A DNA stretch of 64,000 nt from Streptomyces sp. NBC_01476 (GCF_036227265.1 NZ_CP109446.1:7395001-7459000), one strand, 5' to 3'; shown: positions 9,151 through 17,838, counted from the stretch's first letter. The notes: generated by a model not told the origin, from the sequence alone. Program-made: numbers and translations.

Positions 9151-10587
9151 ATGACCGGCACCTCGGAACCGTCCGGACCACCGGCGGCAGGAACACCCGC
9201 GACAGGCAGCGAACTGCCCCGCGCCGAGCGGCCGTTGGCGCCGGCCCGGCTCGGATTCCTCGGTCTCCAGCACGTACTGGTGATGTACACCGGCTGCGTC
9301 ACCGTCCCCCTGGTCTTCGGCGCCGCCGCCCACCTCGACATCTCCACCATCGGGCTGCTGATCAACGCCGACCTGCTGGTGGCCGGGCTGATCACGCTGC
9401 TGCAGTCGCTCGGCATCGCCCGGTTGCTCGGCGTACGGCTGCCGGTGGTGGCCGGCGCCACCTTCACCGCCGTGACACCGATGATCCTGATCGCCGGCCA
9501 GTACGGGATGCAGGCCGTCTACGGCTCGATGATCGCCGCGGGGGTCTTCGGGCTGATCGTGGCGGTGCCGTTCGCGCGGGCGGCGCGCTTCTTCCCGCCG
9601 CTGGTCAGCGGGTCCGTGATCACCGTCATCGGGCTGTCGCTGATCGGCGTGGCCACCGGCCTGATCGCCGGGAACGACGCCGGCGCCAAGGACTACGCCA
9701 GGCCCTCGCACCTCGCGCTGGCCGGCGGCATCGTCCTGCTGATCGTGCTCATCACCCGCTTCACCCGCGGCTTCGTCGCCCAGATCGGCGTCCTGATCGG
9801 CCTGGTGGTGGGCACCCTCATCGCCGTACCGATGGGGCTGACCGACTTCTCCTCGGTAGGGGGCGCCGACTGGTTCGGCATCACCGCGCCCTTCCACTTC
9901 GGGTCGCCGCACTTCCCGGTGGCCGCGGTCGTGTCGATGTGCGTCGTGATGCTGGTGACCTTCACCGAGTCGACCGCCGACATGCTGGCCGTCGGGGAGA
10001 TGACCGGCCACCCGGTCGCACCGGGCGACCTCGCCCGGGGTCTGGCCGCCGACGGCGTCTCCGGCATCCTCGGCGGCATCATGAACGGCTTCCTCGACAC
10101 CGTCTTCGCCCAGAACGTCGGTCTCGTCGGCATGACGAAGGTGCGCAGCCGGTATGTGACGGCGGTCGCCGGCGGGTTGCTGGTGGTGCTCGGGCTGATC
10201 CCGCGCCTCGGCGAGGTGGTCGCCTCCCTGCCCGGTCCGGTGATCGGGGCGGCGGCGCTGGTGATGTTCGGCACCGTCACGGCGGTGGGTGTGAACACAC
10301 TGCGGAAGGTGGAGTTCCAGGGCACCGACAACCTGATGATCGTGGCGGTGGCCATCGGCGTCGGCATGGTCCCCGTGGTCGCACCCAGCGTCTACCACGC
10401 CTTCCCCACCTGGACGCAGGTGGTCGGCGGCAGCGCCATCACCAGCGCGACGCTGGTCGCCTTCGTGCTGAACCTGCTCTTCAACCACACCACCGGCCTC
10501 ACCCGGCCGCGGCCCGGCAGCGCCAAGGGCGCCCCCGAGCCACGGCGGAGCGGCCTGACCCATGAGGTCATGACTCCGTCGGAGTGA
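9151..10587 (+). CDS. NCS2-family nucleobase:cation symporter (uracil/xanthine permease)
   Basis: 478 residues from the ATG at 9151, chosen over earlier starts because AGGAGGC lies 8-10 bases upstream. About 14 hydrophobic segments span residues ~30-460, as expected for the UraA/XanP/UapA fold. Typical features include LGLQHVLVMYTGCVTVPLVF in TM1, FTESTADMLAVGEM in the substrate-binding TM8 region (Glu in place) and GFLDTVFAQNVGLVGMTKV in TM10 (the NCS2 NxGxxxxT-like motif). It imports a purine or pyrimidine base with H+ or Na+. The position after the xanthine dehydrogenase genes, on the same strand, argues for xanthine/uric acid-type substrates. A hairpin follows. Confidence 0.9.
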   Translation: MTGTSEPSGPPAAGTPATGSELPRAERPLAPARLGFLGLQHVLVMYTGCVTVPLVFGAAAHLDISTIGLLINADLLVAGLITLLQSLGIARLLGVRLPVVAGATFTAVTPMILIAGQYGMQAVYGSMIAAGVFGLIVAVPFARAARFFPPLVSGSVITVIGLSLIGVATGLIAGNDAGAKDYARPSHLALAGGIVLLIVLITRFTRGFVAQIGVLIGLVVGTLIAVPMGLTDFSSVGGADWFGITAPFHFGSPHFPVAAVVSMCVVMLVTFTESTADMLAVGEMTGHPVAPGDLARGLAADGVSGILGGIMNGFLDTVFAQNVGLVGMTKVRSRYVTAVAGGLLVVLGLIPRLGEVVASLPGPVIGAAALVMFGTVTAVGVNTLRKVEFQGTDNLMIVAVAIGVGMVPVVAPSVYHAFPTWTQVVGGSAITSATLVAFVLNLLFNHTTGLTRPRPGSAKGAPEPRRSGLTHEVMTPSE

Positions 10588-10608
10588 CCCGCCGGAAGGG
10601 GAGAAGGG

Positions 10609-10629
10609 CGCCACCCGCGAGCGGTGGCG
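10609..10629. terminator. Hairpin between convergent permease and RpiR genes
   Basis: CGCCACC and GGTGGCG form a 7-bp perfect stem with a 7-base loop, between the permease stop and the RpiR stop on the other strand. It may serve both directions. Confidence 0.6.
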
Positions 10630-10632
10630 GGC

Positions 10633-11529
10633 TCACGGCTCCGGGAGGCGGTGATCCCCCACCGCCTCGTACGTCGCCCGGAGCGCCTTGCGGGCGCTGT
10701 CCAGGTGGAGTTGCGCGACTCCTACAAACAGGCAGTCGATGACGGTGAGTTGGGCGATCCTGCTGGCGGTCGCGCCGGACCGGAAGGTGGTCTCGGGGGC
10801 CACCGTGGTGAGCAGGTGGTCGCTGACCTGGTGGATCGGCGAGCGGGGGAAGCTGGTCAGCGCCACCGTTGTCGCACCGTGGCCGCGGGCCACCCGCAGC
10901 GCCTCGACGGTGTCCGCGGTGGCGCCGGTGTGCGAGAGGCCGATGGCGACGTCGCCCGGGCTGAGCACGGCGGCCGAGGTGAGCATGATGTGGGTGTCGC
11001 TCCAGGCGAAGCTGACCCGTCCGATGCGGTGCAGCTTCTGCTGGAGGTCGGCGGCGACGAAGGCGTTGGCGCCGACGCCGTAGATGTCGACGCGTCCCGC
11101 TGCCGCCACTGCCGCCACCACCTTGCGCAGCGTCCCGACATCCAGCTGCCGCGCGGTCTCCTCGACCGCCCGGGCGTCGGCGAAGGCGACCTTGCCGACG
11201 ACCTCGGCGAGATCGTCGCTCGGTGTGATGTCGCCGCCGAGGTGCCGGTCGTCGCGTGCCTCGGCGCGGGCCGCGTCGGCGGCCAGCGCGATCCGCAGTT
11301 CGGGGTAGCCGCGGAGCCCGATCGTCTTGCAGAAGCGGATGACCGTGGTCTCGCTGGTGGCAGCCGCTTCGGCGAGTTCGGTGATGTTGCTGCGCGCGAC
11401 GAGTGCGGGGTTGGCCAGGACCGCGGCGGCGACGCGCTGCTCGGCGGGCGCGAGGTCCGGCAGCAGCGACCGGATACGCACCAGGGGGCTCGCCTCGCGG
11501 GACTCGTTGTCGAAACCGGCGACTGCCAC
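10633..11529 (-). CDS. MurR/RpiR-family transcriptional regulator
   Basis: 298 residues from a GTG at 11529; a second GTG at 11547 would add 6 residues and neither has a good ribosome-binding site. The N-terminal ~80 residues are the RpiR helix-turn-helix domain (SNITELAEAAATSETTVIRF then CKTIGLRGYPELRIAL). Residues ~125-280 are an SIS sugar-phosphate isomerase-type domain (GRVDIYGVGANAFVA, IGLSHTGATADTVEAL), which binds phosphosugars as ligand. The gene lies 62 bases after the serine hydrolase on the same strand, so the two are probably one operon. By analogy with MurR, the ligand may be MurNAc-6-phosphate or a similar cell-wall sugar phosphate; this is inference from context. Confidence 0.88.
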   Translation of the reverse strand: MAVAGFDNESREASPLVRIRSLLPDLAPAEQRVAAAVLANPALVARSNITELAEAAATSETTVIRFCKTIGLRGYPELRIALAADAARAEARDDRHLGGDITPSDDLAEVVGKVAFADARAVEETARQLDVGTLRKVVAAVAAAGRVDIYGVGANAFVAADLQQKLHRIGRVSFAWSDTHIMLTSAAVLSPGDVAIGLSHTGATADTVEALRVARGHGATTVALTSFPRSPIHQVSDHLLTTVAPETTFRSGATASRIAQLTVIDCLFVGVAQLHLDSARKALRATYEAVGDHRLPEP

Positions 11530-11591
11530 GGAGGGAAACGTACCCACCGTGATCGCCGGGGTCAACACGGCCCCGGGGCGAGCCCCTTCGG

Positions 11592-13379
11592 TCAGCGTGC
11601 GGCCGGGTGCTGGTGCCGTGGTCCGTCCGGGCGCACCTGCTGCCAGGCGCCGGCCGCGGCGAGGCCGGCCGCCGGCAGCAGGCTGTGGCCGCCCGAAGTC
11701 ACCGACAGGTGTGCCAGGTCGACGCCACGGCCTTCGTAGACCGGGTCGGTGGTGTAGCGCCAGCGCAGTTGTACGGTCGCGGCCGTCGGCGGGACCTCGG
11801 CGCGCACCCGCCACCAGGCCCGGACGGACTGCCCCGACAGTGACGTCGGACTGCCGGCCGGCGCCCCGGTCCCGGTCACCTGGAGCGGCAGCGGCTGCCA
11901 GCTCACCCCGCCGTCGGTGGAGTCCTCGACGAAGAGCCGGTCGGTCGACTCGGTGTTGACGAACGCCGAGAAGCCGACGTCGAGCGGCGCGCCGGCCGGC
12001 AGCGGCCCGCTGGTGAGGGTGCTGGTGGTGCCGCCGCCCTGGCCGGAGTACCACAGCGGGCCGCCCCCGGGCGCCCCGACCGGCATCGCCTGGGCGAGCG
12101 CCTCGCCGATCGCCCGCCGGGGCGGGTTCGTGGACGGGGTGCTGCGGCTGGGGTGCACCCGGTTGCTGAGCAGGATGGCGAAGGAGCGCGACTGCGGATC
12201 GATCACCAGCGAGGTCCCGGTGAAGCCGGTGTGCCCGAGGGTCTGCGGGCCCGACAGGCCGCCCATGTACCAGATCTGGTCCAGCTCGAAGCCGAGCCCG
12301 TGCGAGTCGCCGGGGAACGCCTGGTTGAAGTTCTGCTCCATCAGCGTGACGCTCTGCCCGCTGAGGATGCGACGCCCCTTGTACGTACCGCCGTTGAGGA
12401 TCGTCTGGGCGAGTACGGCGAGGTCGTCGACGGTGGAGAAGACACCCGCGTGGCCGGCGACGCCGCCCATGGCCCAGGCGTTCTCGTCGTGCACCTGGCC
12501 CCGGACCATGCCGCGCGGCGGGCTGGTCTGGTACTCGGTCGCGGCGATGCGCGGCTGTTCGGCGGCGGGCGGGTTGTAGCCGGTGTCGGTGAGGCGCAGC
12601 GGCTTGGTGACGCCGTCCCGCACCAGGGTGTCGAGCGGTGTGCCGGTCACCTTCTGCAGGACCAGCTGCAGGCTCAGCATGTTCAGGTCGGAGTAGAGGT
12701 ACGTGGTGCCCGGCGCATTGATCGGCTTGGCGTCGAGAATCGCCTTCTCACGGGAGGCGAGGTCGGGGTAGCCCGCCCACAGCGAGGGGACCGGGTCGGC
12801 GTCGAAACCCGAGGTGTGGGTGAGGAGTTGCTCGATGGTGATGGCGCCCTTGCCATGGGTGGCGAACTCGGGCAGGTAGTGCGCCACCGGGGTGTCCAGG
12901 GCGATCCGGCCGGCTTCGAGCTGCTGCATCGCCACGATCGAGGTGAACAGCTTCGACAGCGAGGCCAGGTCGTAGATCGTGTCGGTCCTGGCCGGGACCC
13001 ACTGGTCCTGCGGCAGTTCACTGGTGGCATCGGCGTACTTCACCGCGTAACCGCCCGCGCCGCGTTCGACCACGACACCGTCGTGGGCCATCAGCGTGGT
13101 GGCTCCCGGGAAGAGGTAGTCCGCGCCGGCGGTGGGGTCCTCCCAGTGCGCCATCTGCGCTTCGAACGCGGCGATCGGGGCGGCGTCGAGCCCCGCACCG
13201 CGCGGGGTGCCGGGGTGCAGCACGGTGGTCGCCGGGGCGAAGCCGGAGTACGGCTGGTCGAACCGGCCACTGCCGCCGTGGTGCGGGGCCGGAGCCGGGG
13301 CCGCGGTGGCGCTGCCGGCGACTACGAGGGAGAGGGAGGCGAGCAGCGCGGCGGCTGCCGTGAGTGCGGGGGTGCGCAT
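11592..13379 (-). CDS. Secreted serine hydrolase of the beta-lactamase/PBP (class C) family
   Basis: 595 residues from the ATG at 13379, which begins a clear signal peptide (LTAAAALLASLSLVVAG, cleavage near ATAAP). The beta-lactamase-related domain covers ~60-440. The catalytic SxxK is S140-L-S-K143, the YxN-like motif is YSD at 229-231, and the KTG-like motif is HTG in LGHTGFTG. Residues ~450-595 form an extra beta-rich C-terminal module that may bind wall polymer. Family members act on D-Ala peptides or related amide/ester bonds outside the cell. A B. subtilis muropeptide-recycling locus pairs a similar hydrolase-type gene with MurR, and here an RpiR gene follows directly, so wall-fragment degradation is a sensible role. 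Activity on beta-lactams cannot be excluded. Confidence 0.85.
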   Translation of the reverse strand: MRTPALTAAAALLASLSLVVAGSATAAPAPAPHHGGSGRFDQPYSGFAPATTVLHPGTPRGAGLDAAPIAAFEAQMAHWEDPTAGADYLFPGATTLMAHDGVVVERGAGGYAVKYADATSELPQDQWVPARTDTIYDLASLSKLFTSIVAMQQLEAGRIALDTPVAHYLPEFATHGKGAITIEQLLTHTSGFDADPVPSLWAGYPDLASREKAILDAKPINAPGTTYLYSDLNMLSLQLVLQKVTGTPLDTLVRDGVTKPLRLTDTGYNPPAAEQPRIAATEYQTSPPRGMVRGQVHDENAWAMGGVAGHAGVFSTVDDLAVLAQTILNGGTYKGRRILSGQSVTLMEQNFNQAFPGDSHGLGFELDQIWYMGGLSGPQTLGHTGFTGTSLVIDPQSRSFAILLSNRVHPSRSTPSTNPPRRAIGEALAQAMPVGAPGGGPLWYSGQGGGTTSTLTSGPLPAGAPLDVGFSAFVNTESTDRLFVEDSTDGGVSWQPLPLQVTGTGAPAGSPTSLSGQSVRAWWRVRAEVPPTAATVQLRWRYTTDPVYEGRGVDLAHLSVTSGGHSLLPAAGLAAAGAWQQVRPDGPRHQHPAAR

Positions 13380-13441
13380 GAAAACCTCGTCCGATGGGGC
13401 GGTCGGGAGAAGGTGCTGCGACGGAAGCTGTCGGGGCGGTC

Positions 13442-13487
13442 GGAAAGAATCTGACGACTTGCCAGGCCAAGTTGGAAAGTTACTGAC
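13442..13487 (-). promoter_or_regulatory. Two direct repeats upstream of the serine hydrolase, probable RpiR sites
   Basis: GGAAAGAATCTGAC (13442-13455) and GGAAAGTTACTGAC (13474-13487) match at 11 of 14 positions and are spaced 32 bases apart, about three helical turns. They lie 63-108 bases upstream of the serine hydrolase start, between it and the divergent amidase gene. Repeats of this kind are expected for an RpiR dimer pair. Assignment to the neighbouring RpiR is inference. Confidence 0.5.
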
Positions 13488-13637
13488 CATCCCCGGGCGG
13501 CGTCAACCACCAACGTCGTGAAGGATCCTGAGCCCCGTCTCCATCGTGAGGACCATCTGGCACCACGTCAGCCGGGTGCATATCCTCCGGGGGCCACCGG
13601 CAGCCAGAAGCGGCTGCCGCCTTCCCCCGGAGTGTGC

Positions 13638-14768
13638 ATGGCCATCCACGAGCACGAGGTCGACCGCCGCACCTTGTTCAGAGCCGGCCTGGGCACGGCG
13701 GTCGCGGCGGTCGTCGGCACCGAACTGGCCTTCGCCGGCCCCGCCGACGCGGCGCCGTCACCGGAATTCCCCTGGATCATCGACTGCGACAGCTGGGGTG
13801 CCAGGCCGCCGGCCGGCACGATCGCGATCACCGGCAACACCACCAACAAGGTCATCCTGCATCACATGGCGTTCCCGAACGTCACCGACTACTCGCGCGA
13901 CCACGCCGTGCAGCTCGCCAAGGACTGCCAGAACCTGCACATGGACACCAACGGCTGGGCGGACACCGGCCAGCATTTCACCGTCAGCCGGGGCGGATAC
14001 GTGCTGGAGGGGCGGCACCGGAGCCTGGAGACCCTGGACGCGGGGGAGCACCAGGTGGTCGCCGCGCACTGTCCCGGCGAGAACGGCAACGCCATCGGCA
14101 TCGAGAACGAGGGCACGTACATCACCGAGACCCCGCCGCGGGCCCTGCTCGATTCGCTGGTGGAGCTGTGCGTCGCGGTGTGCGGGAAGTTCGGCCTGAA
14201 AGCCTGGGACATCTTCGGGCACTGGGACTTCTACACCACCGACTGCCCCGGCATCGCCTTCTACGCGCAGTTCCCGGTGGTGCGCTCACGGGTGCTGGCC
14301 GCGATGGGCACTCCGCGCGCCGACATCCCGGCCCGCCGCTGGCCGGACATCTGGCGCTTCGTCGACGGTCCCGTGGTGGAGGTGGCCCAGTACCTGCTCA
14401 ACAACGCCGGATACGACCTCGCGACCGACGGCGTCTTCGGCACCGACATGAATCCCCTGGTCGCCGACCTCCAGACGCGCAACGGCATCCCGGTCACCCC
14501 GGACGCCACCTTCGACAGCGCCACCTGGGAGGCGCTCGCCCCCGCGCTCGACAAGAACGCCACCGGACTGCCCGTCAGCGCGCTGCAGTTCATGCTGGCC
14601 CGCAAGGGCCACTCCGAGGTCGCGGTGACCGGCACCTTCGACCACGCCACCAAGAAGGCCGTGCAGGACATGCAGCGGCTGCACGGCCTCACCCCGGACG
14701 GCAAGGTGGACCTGAGTACGTGGTGCGCCGTCGTCGGGGGATCGGTACGCGAGGCGTACTGCCGCTGA
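13638..14768 (+). CDS. Tat-exported N-acetylmuramoyl-L-alanine amidase with two peptidoglycan-binding domains
   Basis: 376 residues from the ATG at 13638. The N-terminus has a twin-arginine signal (DRRTLFRAGLG, Arg10-Arg11) and a hydrophobic stretch ending AGPADAA. Residues ~45-215 are an Amidase_2/PGRP-type zinc amidase: His75/His76 in ILHHMAF, IGIENEGTY, His195 in FGHWDF and Cys203 in TDCPG are in the expected zinc-site places. Residues ~235-300 and 305-376 are two PG_binding_1 repeats (VAQYLLNNAGYDLATDGVFG; LQFMLARKGHSEVAVTGTFD). It would cut between MurNAc and L-Ala in peptidoglycan outside the cell. It is divergent from the serine hydrolase gene and shares its 258-base regulatory region. 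Confidence 0.9.
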   Translation: MAIHEHEVDRRTLFRAGLGTAVAAVVGTELAFAGPADAAPSPEFPWIIDCDSWGARPPAGTIAITGNTTNKVILHHMAFPNVTDYSRDHAVQLAKDCQNLHMDTNGWADTGQHFTVSRGGYVLEGRHRSLETLDAGEHQVVAAHCPGENGNAIGIENEGTYITETPPRALLDSLVELCVAVCGKFGLKAWDIFGHWDFYTTDCPGIAFYAQFPVVRSRVLAAMGTPRADIPARRWPDIWRFVDGPVVEVAQYLLNNAGYDLATDGVFGTDMNPLVADLQTRNGIPVTPDATFDSATWEALAPALDKNATGLPVSALQFMLARKGHSEVAVTGTFDHATKKAVQDMQRLHGLTPDGKVDLSTWCAVVGGSVREAYCR

Positions 14769-14816
14769 TCCCGGTGGCGGCCGGTGGCGGCCGGTGGCGT
14801 CGTACCGCCGGTGGTG

Positions 14817-16316
14817 TCATACGGTGAAGGGGCTGTCGTCAGGCGTGATGGGGGCGGGGAGGGCGGTGGAGCCGGTCAGATAGCGGTCGGCGGCTGCCGC
14901 GGCGGACCGCCCCTCCGCGATGGCCCACACCACCAGGGACTGGCCGCGGCCGGCGTCGCCCGCGACAAAGATCCCGTCCGTCCCGGCGGGGACCGTCCGG
15001 CGGGCGGTCTCCGCCGCGAAGCCGGCGTCACGGGCGAAGTTCCCGTGGCCGTCCAGCGTCAGCCCGAGCTGCTCCATCAGGCCGGTGCTCCGTTCCGGAC
15101 CGGAGAACCCGAGGGCGAGCAGCGCCAGTTCGGCCGGAATCACCCGCTCGGTACCCGGCCGGGGGCGCCTCGCCCCGGGCTCCACGTCCGTCAGGTGCAG
15201 GGCGCGTACCCGCCCGTCCGCGCTCCCTTCGAAACGGAGGGTGGCGGCGGAGAAGACCCTCGGATCGGTGCCGGCCCGGCCCCTGGCCTCCTCATGGGCG
15301 TGTGAGATCCGGTAGATCTTCGGATACGTCGGCCAGGGGTCGGTGTCCGCCCGGCCCTCGTCCGGCTCCGGGTTGATGTCCAGCTGCACCACGGAGGCCG
15401 CGCCCTGCCGCAGGACGGTGCCCAGGCAGTCAGAGCCGGTGTCCCCGCCGCCCACGATCACCACGTGCTTGCCCTCGGCGGTGAGCGGGGAGGTGGCGTA
15501 GTCGCCCTCCACGACGCGGTTGGCGAGGGTCAGGTACTCCACCGCCTGGTGGATGCCGGACAGGCCGCTGCCGGGGACGGGCAGCTCCCGCTGCTCCCTG
15601 GCCCCGACGGCGATCACCACCGCGTCGTGCCGCTTGGTGAGCTCGGTGGCGTCGAGATCACCGCCGACGTCCACGCCGGTACGGAAGGTGGTGCCCTCCG
15701 CCTCCATCTGCTCGATCCGGCGGTCCAGCTGTCCCTTGTCCATCTTGAACGCCGGGATGCCGTAGCGCAGCAGTCCGCCGACGCGGTCGGCACGCTCGTA
15801 GACGGCGACGGTGTGACCACTGCGGGTGAGCTGCTGCGCCGCGGCGAGACCCGCGGGCCCCGAGCCGACGACGGCGACGCTCTTCTCGCTGAGCCGCTCC
15901 GGCGGCTGCGGCTCGGCGTACCCGCGCTCCCAGATCTGGTCGGCGATCGCCTGCTCGACGTTCTTGATCGTCACCGGGTCGGTGTTGATGGCCAGCACAC
16001 AGGCGTCCTCGCACGGCGCCGGGCACAGGCGTCCGGTGAACTCGGGGAAGTTGTTCGTCGCGTGCAGCCGCTCGGCCGCGGCCTGCCAGTCGCCGTGGGC
16101 CGCGTACACGTTCCACTCCGGGATGAGGTTCCCCAGCGGGCAGCCGTTGTGGCAGAACGGTATCCCGCAGTCCATGCAGCGCGCGGCCTGCTCGGAGACG
16201 AGCGGGAGCAGCGCCTGCCCGGCGTAGACCTCGTCCCAGTCGCCCAGCCGTTCCTCGACGGGGCGGGCCGGAACCGGCCGGCGGGGGTACTTCATGAAGC
16301 CGTAGATATCGGTCAT
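14817..16316 (-). CDS. gltD: Glutamate synthase [NADPH] small (beta) subunit
   Basis: 499 residues from the ATG at 16316, with GGAGGCGGC upstream. The N-terminal ~150 residues hold the cysteines that bind [4Fe-4S] clusters (CMDCGIPFCHNGCPLGN, CPAPCEDAC). Two Rossmann motifs follow: VAVVGSGPAGLAAAQQL for FAD and VVIVGGGDTGSDCLG for NADPH, and the C-terminal FVAGDAGRGQSLVVWAI completes the FAD site. It passes electrons from NADPH to the large subunit GltB for ammonia assimilation. In streptomycetes gltB normally lies directly upstream of gltD; here a secreted hydrolase gene precedes it, so this copy is separated from any gltB in the window. It may be a second gltD or serve another partner. Confidence 0.93.
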   Translation of the reverse strand: MTDIYGFMKYPRRPVPARPVEERLGDWDEVYAGQALLPLVSEQAARCMDCGIPFCHNGCPLGNLIPEWNVYAAHGDWQAAAERLHATNNFPEFTGRLCPAPCEDACVLAINTDPVTIKNVEQAIADQIWERGYAEPQPPERLSEKSVAVVGSGPAGLAAAQQLTRSGHTVAVYERADRVGGLLRYGIPAFKMDKGQLDRRIEQMEAEGTTFRTGVDVGGDLDATELTKRHDAVVIAVGAREQRELPVPGSGLSGIHQAVEYLTLANRVVEGDYATSPLTAEGKHVVIVGGGDTGSDCLGTVLRQGAASVVQLDINPEPDEGRADTDPWPTYPKIYRISHAHEEARGRAGTDPRVFSAATLRFEGSADGRVRALHLTDVEPGARRPRPGTERVIPAELALLALGFSGPERSTGLMEQLGLTLDGHGNFARDAGFAAETARRTVPAGTDGIFVAGDAGRGQSLVVWAIAEGRSAAAAADRYLTGSTALPAPITPDDSPFTV

Positions 16317-16519
16317 GCGCCGCCTCCATCGCGCACTCGCGGAGCCGCATGGCGTTCTCACCAGCCTACGACTGCTTTGTGCGGATTTTGCATGATTCCC
16401 CGACCCAATCCGGCGACCCTCCGCAGTCCGGGCGGGGGGCCGGGGGGCCCGGGAGACGGGCGGCCGGGTGCCGGGCGGGGGTGGGGCCTGCCTCTGCCGG
16501 ATGCGTTGGGCAGCGGGCC

Positions 16520-16560
16520 CGGGGGCGGGTCCGGGGCTGGAGTCCCCGGGCCCGCCCCCG
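16520..16560. terminator. Strong GC hairpin downstream of the alpha/beta hydrolase
   Basis: A 17-bp stem with one mismatch and a 7-base loop, spanning 16520-16536 and 16544-16560. It lies 47 bases beyond the hydrolase stop, before gltD on the same strand. It would separate the two transcription units. Confidence 0.7.
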
Positions 16561-16606
16561 TGACGCCGGAGGGCGTCGCGGCCCGCCGTCCGGTCCGCGC
16601 CGCGGG

Positions 16607-17428
16607 TCAGCCCGTGGCGCGGGCGGCCTGGCGGATCAGACTCGCCACCGCCCCCGGCTGGGCGATCTGGGCCGCGTGCGGGGAGCGCACCTCGACGGTG
16701 TGCGCGTGGGCACGCCGGGCCATGAACCGCTCCGTGGCCGGGGAGATGGCGTGGTCGTTCTCGGCGACCAGGTACCAGGAGGGAATGGTCTTCCAAGCCG
16801 CAGCCGTGACCGGCTCGTTGAGGGCGTTGGCGTCGATCGGCCGCTGGGTCGCGGCGAGTTCGGCGGTGGTGGAGGACGGCAGCCCGCCCGCGAAGATGTC
16901 GGCGAAGTCAGCCGGCTTGATGTACAGATCGACGCCGCTGCCGCCGGACTGCGTGTACGGCACGGGGTTGAGCGCGTCCTGGGTGATGTGACTGCCGGGG
17001 TTCTTCGCGTTCAGGGCGGCGACCGTCTCGCCGGTGTCCGGAGCGAAGGCGGCCACGTACACCAGCGCCTTGACGTTGGGGTTTCCGGCCGCCGCCTGCG
17101 TGATGACCGTGCCGCCGTAGGAGTGGCCGACCAGGACGACTGGTCCCTTCACGCCCGCCAGCACGCTCGCGAGGTAGGCGGAGTCGTCCGCCACCCCGCG
17201 CAGCGGGTCGGCGGGCGCCATCACGGGGTAGCCCTCGGCCTGGAGGCGCTTCACCACGCCGCTCCAGCTTGAGCCGTCCGACCACGCACCGTGTTCGAGA
17301 ACGATGGTGGGCTTGGGCTGAGCGGACGTGTGGGACGGCGTGGCGGAGGCCAGCGCCGGCACGCCGAGCCCCAGGGCGAGCGATGCCGCTCCGGCGGCGA
17401 GCAGGATCCTGCTGCGGCGAATGTTCAT
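16607..17428 (-). CDS. Secreted alpha/beta hydrolase
   Basis: 273 residues from the ATG at 17428. It starts with a signal peptide (NIRRSRILLAAGAASLALGL, cleavage near ASA). The alpha/beta-hydrolase core has the oxyanion HGAWSDG motif (residues 46-52), the nucleophile elbow GHSYGG (Ser103), an acid in ENDHAI and a His in SPHAAQ. The pattern is that of the EstC/salicylic-acid-binding-protein group of small esterases. The natural substrate is unknown. Upstream lies the remnant of another alpha/beta hydrolase gene and two TetR-type operators, so expression is probably under the TetR repressor at 18208. Confidence 0.88.
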   Translation of the reverse strand: MNIRRSRILLAAGAASLALGLGVPALASATPSHTSAQPKPTIVLEHGAWSDGSSWSGVVKRLQAEGYPVMAPADPLRGVADDSAYLASVLAGVKGPVVLVGHSYGGTVITQAAAGNPNVKALVYVAAFAPDTGETVAALNAKNPGSHITQDALNPVPYTQSGGSGVDLYIKPADFADIFAGGLPSSTTAELAATQRPIDANALNEPVTAAAWKTIPSWYLVAENDHAISPATERFMARRAHAHTVEVRSPHAAQIAQPGAVASLIRQAARATG

Positions 17429-17540
17429 GGTGTGTCCCTTGGCTGGTCGTGATTCGTGATTCGTGATCGGGGATCGTGAGCTGCGGGTGTTTGTCGTACG
17501 CGGCGCAGGCCCGGCGGACCTCGCGCCGCTCCCCGCCGGG

Positions 17541-17688
17541 TCAGGCGCTGCGGTGCGTGGCATGGGTGGCCGCCCAGGTGAGGGCGAAGTCCGCGACCTC
17601 CTCCCAGCCGGCCATGGATGAGCAGGACGGTGTCGGCGGCGCCGGCGGCGGATGCGCCGGGCGTATCGCCGGCCGCGGAAGAGGTCAC
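17541..17688 (-). pseudogene. Internally deleted alpha/beta hydrolase remnant
   Basis: On the minus strand the ATG at 17688 opens a frame that reads normally as far as DTVLLIHG, the first beta-strand and oxyanion motif of an alpha/beta hydrolase. It then changes frame at about 17615 into AGWEEVADFALTWAATHA and a stop at 17541, which is typical of the C-terminal helix of the same family. About 200 residues are missing between them. This looks like an out-of-frame internal deletion of a once complete gene. The remaining start region still has two operator palindromes in front. Confidence 0.55.
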
Positions 17689-17713
17689 AGGAATCCCCGG
17701 AACGTCGTATGGG

Positions 17714-17727
17714 AGACAGATCGTTCT
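17714..17727. promoter_or_regulatory. TetR-type operator, site 1
   Basis: AGACAGATCGTTCT has the symmetry AGA-N2-GATC-N2-TCT. It is close in sequence to the sites at 17776 and 18181. It lies 26 bases upstream of the start of the hydrolase remnant. Confidence 0.6.
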
Positions 17728-17775
17728 ATCGCTGACGACATTAGGCTTTCCTGGCTGCTGCCGTCAACCAGAGAG

Positions 17776-17789
17776 AGACCGATCGTTCT
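17776..17789. promoter_or_regulatory. TetR-type operator, site 2
   Basis: AGACCGATCGTTCT is palindromic at 12 of 14 positions (AGA-N-CGATCG-N-TCT). It shares GATCGTTCT with site 1, 62 bases away, about six helical turns. Confidence 0.65.
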
Positions 17790-17838
17790 CCCAGCTTCTG
17801 GGTAAGCGGGAGGTCCGATCGGGCCGTAAGTGGGCCGA

